Source: SLNP01 sp964568875 (GTDB lineage: Bacteria; Bacteroidota; Bacteroidia; Bacteroidales; VadinHA17). From it: a stretch of 64,000 bases of DNA. Shown in pieces: positions 34,501-43,817 of this stretch. The stretch lies in assembly GCA_964568875.1 (NCBI GenBank), contig CAZMSH010000016.1, positions 25,368 through 89,367 on the forward strand, in the 5' to 3' direction. The notes below the pieces were generated by a model. That model was not told the DNA's origin. It did not search any database and worked only from the letters and a program-made list of their open reading frames with translations. The translations under genes and the position numbers were made by a program. Positions within the stretch are counted from its first letter, which is position 1; every line of letters begins with the position of its first letter.

Positions 34501-34844
34501 GAGGGCTTTTCATTGCCTGAATGAAACGTTAACCTGGTAGCTTCACCTCCTGTAGCCGGCATCACGAAAACATCAAAATTACCAAACCGGTCTGATGCAA
34601 AGGCAATTTTCTCCCCGTCGTTGCTCCAGACAGGTGAGTACTCGTAGCCCTCGCTCAATGTTATCGGTATAGCTGTTCCTCCTGATGAGGGGACTTTGTA
34701 AATATCACCTTTGTAATTAAAGAGAATCGTTTTACCATCGGGCGAAATAGCCGGATATCTTAACCATAGAGGACTTTCCTGTGCAAAACTTGTAAGTCCG
34801 GTAAAGAGAAGTACCAAAATGCCGGTGCATAATTTCTTTTTCAT
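31584..34844 (-). CDS. Tricorn-like S41 protease with N-terminal beta-propeller
   Basis: 1086 residues from the ATG at 34844 (a longer frame from a GTG at 34874 would spoil the signal peptide MKKKLCTGILVLLFTGLTSFAQ). The N-terminal half is PD40/WD40-like propeller blades with repeated FSPDGK and SPDGK motifs. A lysine/glutamate-rich segment follows (about 560-610), then a further propeller part, a PDZ domain (about 770-860) and a C-terminal S41 peptidase domain with VVDTRFNGGGNL and the probable nucleophile in GESNYSDAHLFP. Tricorn-like exported proteases degrade peptides in the periplasm or outside. Stands alone, divergent from the TonB receptor gene. Confidence 0.9.
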   Translation of the reverse strand: MKKKLCTGILVLLFTGLTSFAQESPLWLRYPAISPDGKTILFNYKGDIYKVPSSGGTAIPITLSEGYEYSPVWSNDGEKIAFASDRFGNFDVFVMPATGGEATRLTFHSGNEKPSCFTNDDSEIVFTALRQDLHTNVQFPTGVMPELYSVPVDGGRVSQILTSPAHDATFSPDGKNLIFHDQKGYENEWRKHHTSAVTRDIWVYNTEDKSYRQLSEFEGEDRNPVFADDDKFYYLTEESGSFNVHQSSLSNPVKNVAITSLKNHPVRFLTKSKDNTLCFSYDGEIYTLREGAQPVKVEIQIGYDGRGTLPKPVPVSNFTEARLSPNGKEFVYVFRGEIFVSSIDHGTTKRITNTARQERSVSFSPDGKTLIYAAETDSSWNIYTKSLIREEEPYFFMSTILKDGVVTATIAEEFQPEYSPDGKEVAYLENRTTLKVINLETKQSRVVLPPEHNYSYSDGDQYFAWSPDSKWLLVSFGPKENIFQKEAGLVNASGNGEIINLTRSGYDEVRPKWEMGGKMMIYGSNREGNKTEQGRSGSRDVYGIFFTREAYDEFNLSKEEAELARELKEKEKKQAADIAELGKDKKDKNKKEESLKEGEPKDLKFDWENLADRKKRLTVHTSDLNDWLLSKEGDKLFYLTSFEARNNLWVTDLKTKETKLFSRINSGRTSMELSDDGKFIFVLADGKPLKIDIADGKSTPINTSGEMILQTDRERSYIFEHCWRQVREKFYVEDLQGVDWDYYYSEYEKFLPHINNNYDYAEFLSEMLGELNASHTGGRYQHQAETGDKTSSLGLFFRYDHREDGLKIAEVLKKGPADRAASKIKPGHIIEKIDGNELTLVVDFYQFLNRKENQNVLLDLFDPDTRERWQEVIKPVSLGEENQLLYERWVESRREEVERLSGGRLGYVHVRGMNDASMRTVYEEVLGKHISAEALVVDTRFNGGGNLHDVLSDFLNGKTYMDIIPHGQYIGSQPSDRWTKPSIVVMGESNYSDAHLFPVAYKIKNVGKNLGMPVPGTGTFVWWETQIDPTIVFGIPMGGWKPIGEPFLENNQLEPDIRVMNEPDKMAEGRDQQIEAAVKELLKKEP

Positions 34845-35019
34845 AGCTGAAATTTTTAACTGGAGATAATACACAAATGAGATTGAAATTATATTCGCTG
34901 AATAAGTTACAGTTTTTTAAGAATATCTGCAAACAGAATTTTAATGAACAATGCCGAGGTTGGTTCGTTGTATTACTAAGTTATGTATAATACACCTTTA
35001 AACAGCACCGATCGATAAA

Positions 35020-37551
35020 ATGAAAACAAGATTACTGGTCAGCATATTCTTCATACTGCTGATGACACCTCTGTTTGCACAGACAGGCAGCATAACAGGG
35101 GTTGTAGCCGACACGGCAAACAATGAAAAGATACCTTTTGCCACCATAGCAGTCTACCCTGTGGGTTCTGCAATACCTGCAAAAGGGGAGATATCAGACG
35201 GAGAGGGTAACTTCACGATAGACCGGCTTGATTACGGGAATTACAGGGTGGTAATATCCTTTATCGGTTATGAGTCTGTTGAGCTGGATGAGATTCAGAT
35301 CAGTCGTCAGTCTCCGTTGTTGAACCTGGGTACTGTCAGCCTTCGTCTGTCTGCAGCAGATCTCGGACAGGTAGATGTGACAGCACAAGCGAGAACATCA
35401 TCTTCAGGAATTGACCGCACCACATACAGGGCCGCCGACTTCGAGACAGCCCGCGGAGGCACGGCTACCGATGTATTAAGCAAACTTCCATCTGTGTCGG
35501 TGAATGCCGACGGCCAGGTGTCTGTCAGGGGTACATCTGATTTTCTGGTTTATCTGAATGGCAGGCCGACAAGTCTTGAACCTTCAATGCTTCTTGCCCA
35601 GTTATCGGCAAACTCTATTGAGAGCGTTGAGATAATTACCGTTCCGGGAGCCCGGTATGATGCGCAGGGTTCAGGAGGGATTATAAACATTACGACCAGA
35701 AGAGGAGGAGTGGAAGGACTTTCAGTATCGGCAAACCTCACAGGCGGCGCAGCACCCTGGGGTAAAAAGAGTGATCCGTATACCGGCTACAGCATGAATA
35801 ACGACATGTACGGCGGAAGCATCGACCTGCTCTACAACCGCAATATCGTTTCATTCTACACCAACCTCTACTACAACCAGAAAAATGTTAACGGTGTGCG
35901 TAACGGCAATGCACGCATTCTTCAGGAAAACGGCAACTACTATAATCTGGTTGGAACCGGAAGCAGGCCTGAACTTAATGAAAACTATTCTGCCAATGCC
36001 GGACTCATACTCAACATCTCTGAAAGATCAAAACTTGATTTTTCATATTTCCACGGTTACAGAAGCGAGAAGAGATCGGCTCTTTACCTTTACAAGGGAG
36101 AAGGAATCGTTGATAATCCCGGTGATGACCCGCGGGATTACTACACATTCAATCCGAACCAGGGTGACCGCTATGGTATAATAAATACTGCAACTATGAG
36201 TTATAGCCTGAAAATGAAGAACAGATCTGATCTTAACCTGTCTGCTGTCTGGGAGAGATCTGACCTGATAAGGGAATTGTTCAATCCCAACTACAACTAC
36301 GACGAGGAAGCCGACCGCATAACAGATCTGCAGAAGAACATCAGGCAGTCTGATGATACTCCGCTGACCGGATATCGTTTCTACATTGATTATAATAAGG
36401 AGCTTCTGAACGGACACAGTATCGGAGCCGGCTTCCAGCCCCAGTACCTCAGAAATAACGGTTCCTTCAGCTATGATACCCTCGACGTAGCTACAAATAC
36501 CTGGGGTTCCTACAGCAGCCTTGAAAACGATTTCGAGCTCAGGCGTGGAATTTATGCAACATATTTAAATTATGCAGGAAAAACCGGGGGACTGGAATTC
36601 ATGGCCGGTATTAGGGCTGAGTATACCGATCAGGTCATGGATATCAGGAACCCGGATTATTTCAGTCTTTTCGACCGCGAGACGAAATCACGTTACACCC
36701 TCAGCAGGCTGGACCTTTTTCCCTCACTGCATCTGGGTTACAGGGTGTTTGAAACCGACGACATTACCTTTGCAGCAAGCAGGCGTATTAACAGGCCGCA
36801 GACACAGAATATGGCTCCGTTTCTCTACCGGAGGCATCATGAAGTATATGAGGTGGGAGACCCGGCACTTGAGCCGGAGTACCTAACCAATTTCGAGATA
36901 TCATATCTGAAGAGAGCCGGCAACAACAATTTTCGCATTACGGGTTTTTACCGGGGAACCGATAACGCTCTCTTCCGTATCTATACAGTCTACCCTGAAG
37001 AAAATATTCTTATCCGCAGCTATACCAATGCCGGGAATTCGAAAGCGATTGGGGCAGAATTAAATACAAACCTGGTATTGGGGTCGGTAGCCCGGATTTT
37101 TCTGGGAGGTTCTCTATACCATTTCAATGTAAGGGGTGAATTCTTCGGGAACGAAGAGGATAACTCAAGCACCAACTGGAGCCTGAAAGGAAACATAAAC
37201 ATCTTTGCAACAAAATCGCTTCGCTTTGTGGCAGATTTCGATCTCAAATCAGCAACGGTAACAGCACAAGGGCAAAATGAAATGACCTTCATCAGCGGCG
37301 CAGCTATAAACTACTCACCCGCAAAGTGGCAGGGCTGGAACTTCTCTCTAAGGGCCATTGACCTGCTTGGAACCAATATAACAAACTGGTCGACCCGTGC
37401 ATACAACAGCACAGGCCAGCAGGTTTTCTTTCAGGAGACTGATTATACACGTTACGGACCGATTGCAGAGTTAGGCATTACCTATGCATTCAACATAAAC
37501 GGAAAGAGTCTTAAGAGAAGCGTCGCCACGTTCGGCGAGGAACAGTTTTAA
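35020..37551 (+). CDS. TonB-dependent receptor, CarboxypepD_reg-like plus beta-barrel family
   Basis: 843 residues. Signal peptide MKTRLLVSIFFILLMTPLFAQ, then a carboxypeptidase-regulatory-like beta-sandwich (about 23-110, TGSITGVVADTANNEKIPFATIAV). A plug domain (about 120-235) has VLSKLPSVSVNADGQVSVRG and GGIINITTRR. The long C-terminal beta-barrel (about 370-840) is of the outer membrane OMP_b-brl_3 type. Such receptors import or bind ligands at the outer membrane. No SusD gene is adjacent, so it is probably not a classic glycan SusCD pair; the ligand is unknown. The transcript ends in a strong terminator at 37588-37628. Confidence 0.92.
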   Translation: MKTRLLVSIFFILLMTPLFAQTGSITGVVADTANNEKIPFATIAVYPVGSAIPAKGEISDGEGNFTIDRLDYGNYRVVISFIGYESVELDEIQISRQSPLLNLGTVSLRLSAADLGQVDVTAQARTSSSGIDRTTYRAADFETARGGTATDVLSKLPSVSVNADGQVSVRGTSDFLVYLNGRPTSLEPSMLLAQLSANSIESVEIITVPGARYDAQGSGGIINITTRRGGVEGLSVSANLTGGAAPWGKKSDPYTGYSMNNDMYGGSIDLLYNRNIVSFYTNLYYNQKNVNGVRNGNARILQENGNYYNLVGTGSRPELNENYSANAGLILNISERSKLDFSYFHGYRSEKRSALYLYKGEGIVDNPGDDPRDYYTFNPNQGDRYGIINTATMSYSLKMKNRSDLNLSAVWERSDLIRELFNPNYNYDEEADRITDLQKNIRQSDDTPLTGYRFYIDYNKELLNGHSIGAGFQPQYLRNNGSFSYDTLDVATNTWGSYSSLENDFELRRGIYATYLNYAGKTGGLEFMAGIRAEYTDQVMDIRNPDYFSLFDRETKSRYTLSRLDLFPSLHLGYRVFETDDITFAASRRINRPQTQNMAPFLYRRHHEVYEVGDPALEPEYLTNFEISYLKRAGNNNFRITGFYRGTDNALFRIYTVYPEENILIRSYTNAGNSKAIGAELNTNLVLGSVARIFLGGSLYHFNVRGEFFGNEEDNSSTNWSLKGNINIFATKSLRFVADFDLKSATVTAQGQNEMTFISGAAINYSPAKWQGWNFSLRAIDLLGTNITNWSTRAYNSTGQQVFFQETDYTRYGPIAELGITYAFNINGKSLKRSVATFGEEQF

Positions 37552-37587
37552 TATCACTTACACCGTTAACGCCGGTGATAATCAATG

Positions 37588-37628
37588 AAAAAACCCGTCA
37601 TGGTGTATGCCTTGACGGGTTTTGTTTT
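37588..37628. terminator. Bidirectional intrinsic terminator
   Basis: AAACCCGTCA (37591-37600) and TGACGGGTTT (37613-37622) form a 10-bp stem, with A-tract before and T-tract after. It serves the convergent TonB receptor gene and the basic low-complexity protein gene. Confidence 0.9.
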
Positions 37629-37646
37629 TATGTGATCTGTATTGGT

Positions 37647-39302
37647 CTATTTACCGGTTGTCCTTCTGCCGGTACTGCTGTTGCTTTTATTACTGCTATT
37701 GCTGCTCTTTCCTGAACTGGTGGCGGCAGCACTTCTCCCGGAGCTGCTGCTTTTTTTAACGGTTGCCGTACTTCTTGAGCTGCTGCTGTTACCAGTACTT
37801 CTGTTTACCGTTCCGGAGCTTCGTGATGAACCGCTGCTTCCCTTACTGACAGTTGCCGATCCCCGGGATGAACTGTTGCTGCTTCCCTTACTGACAGTTG
37901 CCGATCCCCGGGATGAGTTATTGCTGGTGTTTCTGTTAATAGTCGTGGTACCTCGCGATGAGCTGCTGCTGGTGTTCCTGTTAATAGTTGTGGTACCTCG
38001 CGATGAGCTGCTGCTGCTGCCTCTTTGTACCGTTGCTGCTCCTCTCGATGAACTGCTGGTAGTATTTCTCTGAACAGTTGCTGCTCCACGGGATGAACTG
38101 CTGCTGGTTCCTCTCTGAATAGTTGTTGCTCTTCCTGTACTATTATTACTGCCCGTGCTGCTACCTCTCTGGACAGCCGTGGAAGTGTTTCTCTGTGTTT
38201 GAGTAGAGGTGGCAGCCCTTCTCTGTCCGGTATTAGCTGTTGAAACGGTTCCGGAATTGCGTGATGTGTTGCTTACCGAAGTACGGTTTGAAGTTGTGCC
38301 TGAGGCTGCCCTTCTGTCTGCAGAATTACCCTGCACTGCTGTTCTGTTGTTACCGGCAGCCCTTCCAGTGGCTGAAGTGTTACTGGTTACAGTACCGGTC
38401 GACCTTCTGCTCTGATTGGCTACTTCAGTTGCACTTTGTGATCCTGTAGCTCTTCGTGACTGTACGCTTGCATAAAGAGCCTCGCCGTGCCTTCTCTGTT
38501 CAGGCCGCGAATAAGTGGATTTGTATTTTCCGCTATTGATATTTACTACTACCAGAGGTGAGTACCTGCGGACTGATGTATAGTAGTAGGTAGTGTACCT
38601 GTTCCACCTTACTGTTGTGCAGATACGGTAGCGATTATAATAGTGCGGGAACCAGTTGTAATGATATCCGTAGTAAAAGTGCCAGTAGTGAGGGCGCCAT
38701 GGCGACCAGTAAACAGGCCAGTAATCCCAGTACCACGCCGAACGGTATACTACGTATGTAGGATGATAGATGTAGCTTATTACAGGCCAGTAAGAAACTT
38801 CATAATATGTGGTACGTGCCGGGGCTACCCTGACCGCATTGCCTGCCGTGCCAGTATAGCCCGGATTGGGAGTCTCGTCATAAATAGGTTCGATGATATA
38901 GTTCTTACCATAGAGGGCCTCATCTCCAACCAGCTGTATCTGAACCGAACCGTCTTTGAACCTCTCAACAATGAAAACAGCAACATCCTGGTAATCACTC
39001 TGATTTAGCGCTACCCTCATTACAATGTTGTGTACATTATCGTCAACATAGTCGAAAACCAATATATAATCAACCATGTTATCACCGTTGAGGTCAAGGT
39101 TATTGATTCTGGATTCCGGATCGTTGAGACTTCTCTCAAATCCTTCAAGCGTTGCTGATTCCTGGAAAAGATTCATCACAGCGTACAGGTTCAGATTGTC
39201 GCCCGGAAGGCCCAGGTACTCCTGAGGCAAATCCTGTGCCGTGATTGTGCTCCCTCCTGCGAGCAGGAGTGCGATAGCCGATGTGATAATTAACTTTTTC
39301 AT
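37647..39302 (-). CDS. Secreted basic Ser/Thr/Arg-rich repeat protein
   Basis: 551 residues. Signal peptide MKKLIITSAIALLLAGGSTITA. Residues 25-150 form a folded domain with an EF-hand-like DLNGDNMVDYI; residues 165-250 are extremely rich in Tyr and Trp (YYEVSYWPVISYIYHPTYVV, YWDYWPVYWSPWRPHYW). From about 290 to the end the chain is Ser/Thr/Gly/Asn with regularly spaced Arg/Lys, including about seven repeats of 15 residues of the pattern SSSSRGxxTVxRxTS. The 45-bp DNA period is plain. The tail should be disordered, strongly positive and perhaps binds DNA, acidic polysaccharide or wall. No family was recognised with confidence; the YxW-rich segment is seen in Bacteroidota hypothetical proteins. 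Confidence 0.8.
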   Translation of the reverse strand: MKKLIITSAIALLLAGGSTITAQDLPQEYLGLPGDNLNLYAVMNLFQESATLEGFERSLNDPESRINNLDLNGDNMVDYILVFDYVDDNVHNIVMRVALNQSDYQDVAVFIVERFKDGSVQIQLVGDEALYGKNYIIEPIYDETPNPGYTGTAGNAVRVAPARTTYYEVSYWPVISYIYHPTYVVYRSAWYWDYWPVYWSPWRPHYWHFYYGYHYNWFPHYYNRYRICTTVRWNRYTTYYYTSVRRYSPLVVVNINSGKYKSTYSRPEQRRHGEALYASVQSRRATGSQSATEVANQSRRSTGTVTSNTSATGRAAGNNRTAVQGNSADRRAASGTTSNRTSVSNTSRNSGTVSTANTGQRRAATSTQTQRNTSTAVQRGSSTGSNNSTGRATTIQRGTSSSSSRGAATVQRNTTSSSSRGAATVQRGSSSSSSRGTTTINRNTSSSSSRGTTTINRNTSNNSSRGSATVSKGSSNSSSRGSATVSKGSSGSSRSSGTVNRSTGNSSSSRSTATVKKSSSSGRSAAATSSGKSSNSSNKSNSSTGRRTTGK

Positions 39303-39466
39303 CTCTCAAATTTTTGTTGAAGAATTGTTTCTTCAATTATGGCAATTCAAAAGATATGCCAAAATTTGAACTAAGTTTGTATTCGCCTCAATATCAATAT
39401 AATATTTTTGTGCTGTATTTTCTGGGCCATAGGCATATGCTATGAACCCCCATAAACTGACCCTCG

Positions 39467-40591
39467 TCAGGCTGTAATTCTGTAAAGGATATTCCGCTCT
39501 CTGAGGTAACTTACTATGAAATCAAAGCATGCTGCGTCTTTTCCAACAAGTTCGGGAGGGAAGACTCCTTTTTCCGTGAAAAGACCGTCAAGAATCATCT
39601 CAACTGTTCCGGTCGCCGTGAATCCTGTTGTCCTGGCCATGGAAGATATATTTTCAACTGTATCATATTCATCATAGAGATCATAGAATATCTCTACTGG
39701 ATTGTCATTTTCCTTTCCCTTTAGTCTTATTCTCATTATTGTGAACTCTCTCTCTTCCTTTCCGAGTTTCCATGAATCGAACAGGAGTCGTGATGTAAAG
39801 TCAAAGGGAGTGATAGTCTTTCCGTCAATCTCCAGCGGTGTATTATCAAAGAATCCGGCTGCTTTAAATGCCTGTATAAGTCTGATATGACCCGGATATC
39901 TCAGGGTCTTTTCCTTCATTTGCGGAATATGTCGGAGAGTATATATCAATGATCTTAATCCATCTGTATTAAACGCCTCAAGTGTGCCTGCCTTTTCGAA
40001 GTCCACAAGCTCAGGATCGCTCATCGCAGGCTTTACCACAATCTTTCCGTTTTCAACAAAGCGGGCCGGGCGGGTGTATTCTTCTATCACATCACAGGGA
40101 GAAAAGGGAGCCTTATACTCAAAAGGAAAAGAGCGAACCACCGGGAGCCCTCCAACCATATACTCAAACTCTTCAATTATCATTTTTTCATTATGATAAC
40201 CTGCAATATAATTTGGCATGCCCGGAGCGACGCCACAATCCATTACCACAGTAACCCCCTTATCCTTTGCCAGGTTATCGAGAAACCTGACATCTTCCGG
40301 CAGAAAAGAGATATCAACAAGATTTTTACCCTGTTCTATTACCCTGGTCATAGTCTGCAGGCCGAGAAAACCTGGCACCGCTGAGATTACAATATCTGCG
40401 GTTTTGATGGCAGCATCAAGAGCTCTGATGTCGGTCACATCAAGCTGAAGGGTTTTAATGTTACGGTATACGCTGAGCGAATTCAGCACCCCGGCACTGA
40501 TGTCTGTTGCAAGAACCCTGTGTTTTTTCGCCATGTCAAGGGCCATGGCCCTGCCGACCATGCCGGCGCCAAGAATAGTAATTTCAGCCAT
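39467..40591 (-). CDS. Saccharopine dehydrogenase family oxidoreductase
   Basis: 374 residues from the ATG at 40591 (the longer frame starts with TTG). An N-terminal Rossmann fold (ITILGAGMVGRAMALDMA, GxGxxG) binds NAD(P). The C-terminal catalytic domain follows the Sacchrp_dh pattern with CGVAPGMPNYIAGYH, EYTRPARFVENGK, TLRYPGHIRLIQAF and ARTTGFTATGTVEMILDG. The family includes saccharopine reductase, lysine-6-dehydrogenase and related enzymes; the length and RYPGH motif fit a lysine/saccharopine-type dehydrogenase, but the exact reaction is not certain. Single-gene unit. Confidence 0.88.
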   Translation of the reverse strand: MAEITILGAGMVGRAMALDMAKKHRVLATDISAGVLNSLSVYRNIKTLQLDVTDIRALDAAIKTADIVISAVPGFLGLQTMTRVIEQGKNLVDISFLPEDVRFLDNLAKDKGVTVVMDCGVAPGMPNYIAGYHNEKMIIEEFEYMVGGLPVVRSFPFEYKAPFSPCDVIEEYTRPARFVENGKIVVKPAMSDPELVDFEKAGTLEAFNTDGLRSLIYTLRHIPQMKEKTLRYPGHIRLIQAFKAAGFFDNTPLEIDGKTITPFDFTSRLLFDSWKLGKEEREFTIMRIRLKGKENDNPVEIFYDLYDEYDTVENISSMARTTGFTATGTVEMILDGLFTEKGVFPPELVGKDAACFDFIVSYLRERNILYRITA

Positions 40592-40666
40592 GATCAATAA
40601 TATGATTTAAGCCAAAAATAAATATAATGATGCAAATTACCGCCAGTAATAACCTTTACACCTATT

Positions 40667-41080
40667 CTATCTAATCATATAGGTTGTTGTAGAGTAGGTC
40701 CCATATTCGTTACTAACCTCTTCGCCTCCGAGAACCAGTTCATCCTTTGTAAGCTTGATTATCTCCATTTCATCATCATCCAGCTTCAGGGTTTTGCTGT
40801 CGAGAAGTTCCCATGTACCACTGTCTTCATAACTGAAAGCTGCAACGGTAACCTTATAAGTGCCATCGGGCCGGAAGCTAAACTTACCTCCCGTCATTAA
40901 TGCATCTGAAAAGGCAACCAGTGCCTTGATATCTTCATTGGTTGAGTTAGTTGTCATCTTATCCCATGTCCAGACATCTTCAATCAGCAGCTCCTCGTCG
41001 GTGAGTTTTTCACAACCGGTAGTTGCAGCTAATATAACGACCAGAATAGCGGAAAATAAAATCTTTGTCAGATTCTTCAT
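40667..41080 (-). CDS. Lipocalin-like lipoprotein
   Basis: 137 residues. Signal peptide with lipobox AATTGC (Cys23). The mature part shows the lipocalin_4-type pattern of Bacteroidota: VWTWDKM near the N-terminus, GGKFSFRPDGTYKV, GTWELLDSKTLKL and a C-terminal strand. Ligand unknown. Its stop lies 75 bases before the dehydrogenase gene, same direction. The 69 bases upstream contain a small TTACGC-CATGA-GCGTAA hairpin. Confidence 0.75.
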   Translation of the reverse strand: MKNLTKILFSAILVVILAATTGCEKLTDEELLIEDVWTWDKMTTNSTNEDIKALVAFSDALMTGGKFSFRPDGTYKVTVAAFSYEDSGTWELLDSKTLKLDDDEMEIIKLTKDELVLGGEEVSNEYGTYSTTTYMIR

Positions 41081-41149
41081 AATACTATTTTTTTGGTATT
41101 TAGCTTTTTACGCTCATGGCGTAATTAAGTTACATGAAAAGAACTTTAA

Positions 41150-42496
41150 TCACTTTTTTTCAGGAACAAATCCATCTGACAATGTCTTCATAAACGCCAC
41201 GATTGCGGCCTCCTCCTCTGGTGTAAGTTGCAGGTCGCCCAGCTCGTCGACGTTCAGATTCTCTGTTACTTCAGGCTTTGGCCAGCAGTTTACTCCCGGC
41301 TGAGGATCGGCCACATCTTCACAAGAGGGCAATACATCGCGTGTATTGTAGAAATGTGTTATCTCTTCAAGGCTTTTGAAATAACCATTATGACCAAATA
41401 CTTTTACAAATTCAGGATAAGGACGCTTATCGACGTTTCTAAGAGTGGGCACTTTATGTTTACCATAATTATCTTCTGCAAACAATGCATAATGAGGCAT
41501 CTGCCTAAGGAAATCACTGAGACCGGGATCAATCCAGTTTTCCCCATCGGGATTGAATTCTGCAGGCATAGAATACCATGGAAGCTGAGGATTTTTGGGA
41601 ATGCCAAGGTTATCATAGGTAAAATCGGTGAATAGCGGGTGTGTGCCATCTTCGAGAATATCAATCGGGTGACAATCAGCACATAAACCTTTGTCAATAA
41701 ACAGGTCCATCCCCCATTTTTCCTCATCAGTTAACTCGGCTTCTCCTTTAAGATAGTAGTCAAATTTGGATGTAAAAGGACTGACCTTCTCAGAGTGTTC
41801 AAAGGCAGCCAGCGCCAGTCCTATGATACCAAACTGAAGATGGACGTCCTCGCAGGAGGAAATATCAGGGTGATTCCAAATATCATTTGCGACCTTCCTG
41901 TAAAGATTGACATAGGCTGAACTATTGACCTTATCTACTACGCCTTTTGCATCAGCGATATTTTGTTCGACTGGATTCAGGAATGGCTGCTGGGCCTGGT
42001 CTGCAGCTGCATTACCAAGGATATAGCCTGTTGCTCTGCCGTCCCAGAAATTGCCTCCCACGAATAATATTTCTCCATCTTCAACAATTGCATGAAAAAG
42101 CGGACTATAAGTTGAATATGCTGCTGTTGGAGGTTTACGGTTTCCTTCGCGTCCGTGAAAAGCCCCCGGGTAAGCTGCAGCATCCCTGTTGATAATCTCA
42201 TCAGGACCTGTCCATCCCACTTCCTCGCCATGGCATGTTGCACATGATTGTCCGGGCGGATCGGAAAGGTTTTCATCGAAAAATAGTAACTCGCCCAATA
42301 TCTGAAGGTCCTTATTGTTTAAGAGATAACCCATGTCAAGAAGGGACGCTTCCTCGGCCTCGCTTTCCGCCTCAGTTTCTCCGCATCCGGAATAAAGAAC
42401 GATTGCAGCCAGGATTATCAGAACCATGTAAACAGGAAAGAGTCTTATCGCTGTTTGTGAATAACTGCCGGATTTCAATTGCAAATTTGAATTCAT
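41150..42496 (-). CDS. Di-haem cytochrome c peroxidase (MauG/CcpA-like), lipoprotein
   Basis: 448 residues. N-terminal signal with lipobox LYSGC (about Cys39). Two c-type haem attachment motifs, CATCH (about 85-89) and CADCH (about 275-279), in the order and spacing of bacterial cytochrome c peroxidases. The typical KVPTLRNVDKRPYPE-like and FGHNGYFKSLEEITHFYNTRD segments are present (family consensus PTLRN and HNG-hydrophobic). It reduces hydrogen peroxide in the periplasm or modifies proteins. It has its own promoter at 42536-42567. Confidence 0.92.
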   Translation of the reverse strand: MNSNLQLKSGSYSQTAIRLFPVYMVLIILAAIVLYSGCGETEAESEAEEASLLDMGYLLNNKDLQILGELLFFDENLSDPPGQSCATCHGEEVGWTGPDEIINRDAAAYPGAFHGREGNRKPPTAAYSTYSPLFHAIVEDGEILFVGGNFWDGRATGYILGNAAADQAQQPFLNPVEQNIADAKGVVDKVNSSAYVNLYRKVANDIWNHPDISSCEDVHLQFGIIGLALAAFEHSEKVSPFTSKFDYYLKGEAELTDEEKWGMDLFIDKGLCADCHPIDILEDGTHPLFTDFTYDNLGIPKNPQLPWYSMPAEFNPDGENWIDPGLSDFLRQMPHYALFAEDNYGKHKVPTLRNVDKRPYPEFVKVFGHNGYFKSLEEITHFYNTRDVLPSCEDVADPQPGVNCWPKPEVTENLNVDELGDLQLTPEEEAAIVAFMKTLSDGFVPEKK

Positions 42497-42535
42497 ATTA
42501 AGGTCAGGTTTGGTTCACCAATGATTATATCCGAC

Positions 42536-42567
42536 CAAATATAACAATTAATGAATAAGAACCCAAA
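42536..42567 (-). promoter_or_regulatory. Promoter of the di-haem peroxidase gene
   Basis: Minus strand TTTG (42564-42567) and TATATTTG (42536-42543), 20 bases apart, match the Bacteroidota -33/-7 consensus, 40 bases ahead of the start codon. A TTTTTGGG tract surrounds the -33 box. Confidence 0.7.
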
Positions 42568-42592
42568 AAGCTATAATACATTTACTTATGGT

Positions 42593-43807
42593 TCAGATTG
42601 ATCTTATGAGATGATCTATTGCTATCGATATCTCAACCAGCTTATTGGCATCAACAATATTGATATTGTCTTTGGATGTATGTGTTATTTCCTGGGTGGA
42701 AATATTGTCAATAAACCATTTTGAGGAGACTGCAATTGCTGGTACTCCAAACTGGAGGAAAATACTGTGGTCACCCTGGGGCCATTGTATTCCTTCAGTT
42801 ATGCCTTCATATTTTGATATAATTTCAATGGTCTTTTCTGACAATGCTTCCGGAAGATCAAAGAGTGAAAATGAGGACAAGCCATCAAGGTATCCTGCCC
42901 CATCTATATTTATGTTTAACTGAATATTTCCAAAGCTGCCCTGGTTTGACATAATATAGTTCATCTGGCCCGGAACTGCATAGTAATCCTCTCCGTTAAA
43001 AGCTACCAGCTCTATCTGCTTATCCCCTGCATAATCACGCATCAATTCTGCCAGCAGCAGAAGCACTACCACCCCTGTTGCATTGTCAATTGCACCCGGA
43101 GTTCCTTTTTTGGAATCAATATGTGCAGTAACAACGATCCGTTCAGAATTGTCAGGACCTTTCCGGCAAATTACGTTATACCCCTTCCCCGGTATCCTTT
43201 CAGACTCAGAAATAAGGCTGACAGTACTTCCTGCATAACCGACTAACTCACTGCCTTCTTCTTCTGTCATATAGACTGACGGTATATTAAAATCACCATC
43301 TTCAATCAATGGAAAAGGGTAGACTCCTCCGGCCAGTGCTGCGTTTCTTCCTGTTGCACAAATTATTGCCTCAACACCGCTATTCTCCAATAATTCTATT
43401 ATTCTTTTATGTTCGTCGGGGTTATAAAAGACAAAGTTCTTGGGCATCAACTGTTCCCTGGCTAAATCACCATGTACCAACAAAATTTTTCCACGTGCAT
43501 CTGCTTTTTCCAACTCTTCAACAGTGGAAGCTGTCACCAGTTCTGCTTCGCCACTAAAACCCGGTGAATAAGGACTTACGCTAACAAAGAATTCTCTCTT
43601 ACCGCATAAAAGAGAAGCACCACCATCTCTCCAGTCAATTGCGTCAAATTCCGGCATTTCGGTTTTCCACCCGCGTAATTTGGCTTCGGCCTCAAAAAAT
43701 CTGGTAGCTTCACGGTTCCCCCCACTGCCAACCGACCGGTCAGAAATTTTCAGACAAAGATTCTCAAGCCAGTTAAGGCTCAGGTTATACAAATAATTTT
43801 TATCCAT
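42593..43807 (-). CDS. M28 family metallopeptidase
   Basis: 404 residues and no clear signal peptide. A PA-like insert (about 100-200) is followed by the M28 aminopeptidase domain with the zinc ligands in order: TAHIDSK, GAIDNATGV, AFNGEDYY, NIDGAGYLDG and GDHSIFLQFGVPAIAVSS. All five metal positions are present, so it should be an active dizinc aminopeptidase or carboxypeptidase. Substrate unknown. The following gene on the same strand begins upstream (zinc-ribbon protein, 10 bases before), so they may form one transcript. Confidence 0.9.
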   Translation of the reverse strand: MDKNYLYNLSLNWLENLCLKISDRSVGSGGNREATRFFEAEAKLRGWKTEMPEFDAIDWRDGGASLLCGKREFFVSVSPYSPGFSGEAELVTASTVEELEKADARGKILLVHGDLAREQLMPKNFVFYNPDEHKRIIELLENSGVEAIICATGRNAALAGGVYPFPLIEDGDFNIPSVYMTEEEGSELVGYAGSTVSLISESERIPGKGYNVICRKGPDNSERIVVTAHIDSKKGTPGAIDNATGVVVLLLLAELMRDYAGDKQIELVAFNGEDYYAVPGQMNYIMSNQGSFGNIQLNINIDGAGYLDGLSSFSLFDLPEALSEKTIEIISKYEGITEGIQWPQGDHSIFLQFGVPAIAVSSKWFIDNISTQEITHTSKDNINIVDANKLVEISIAIDHLIRSI

Positions 43808-43817
43808 TGTAAAGAGT

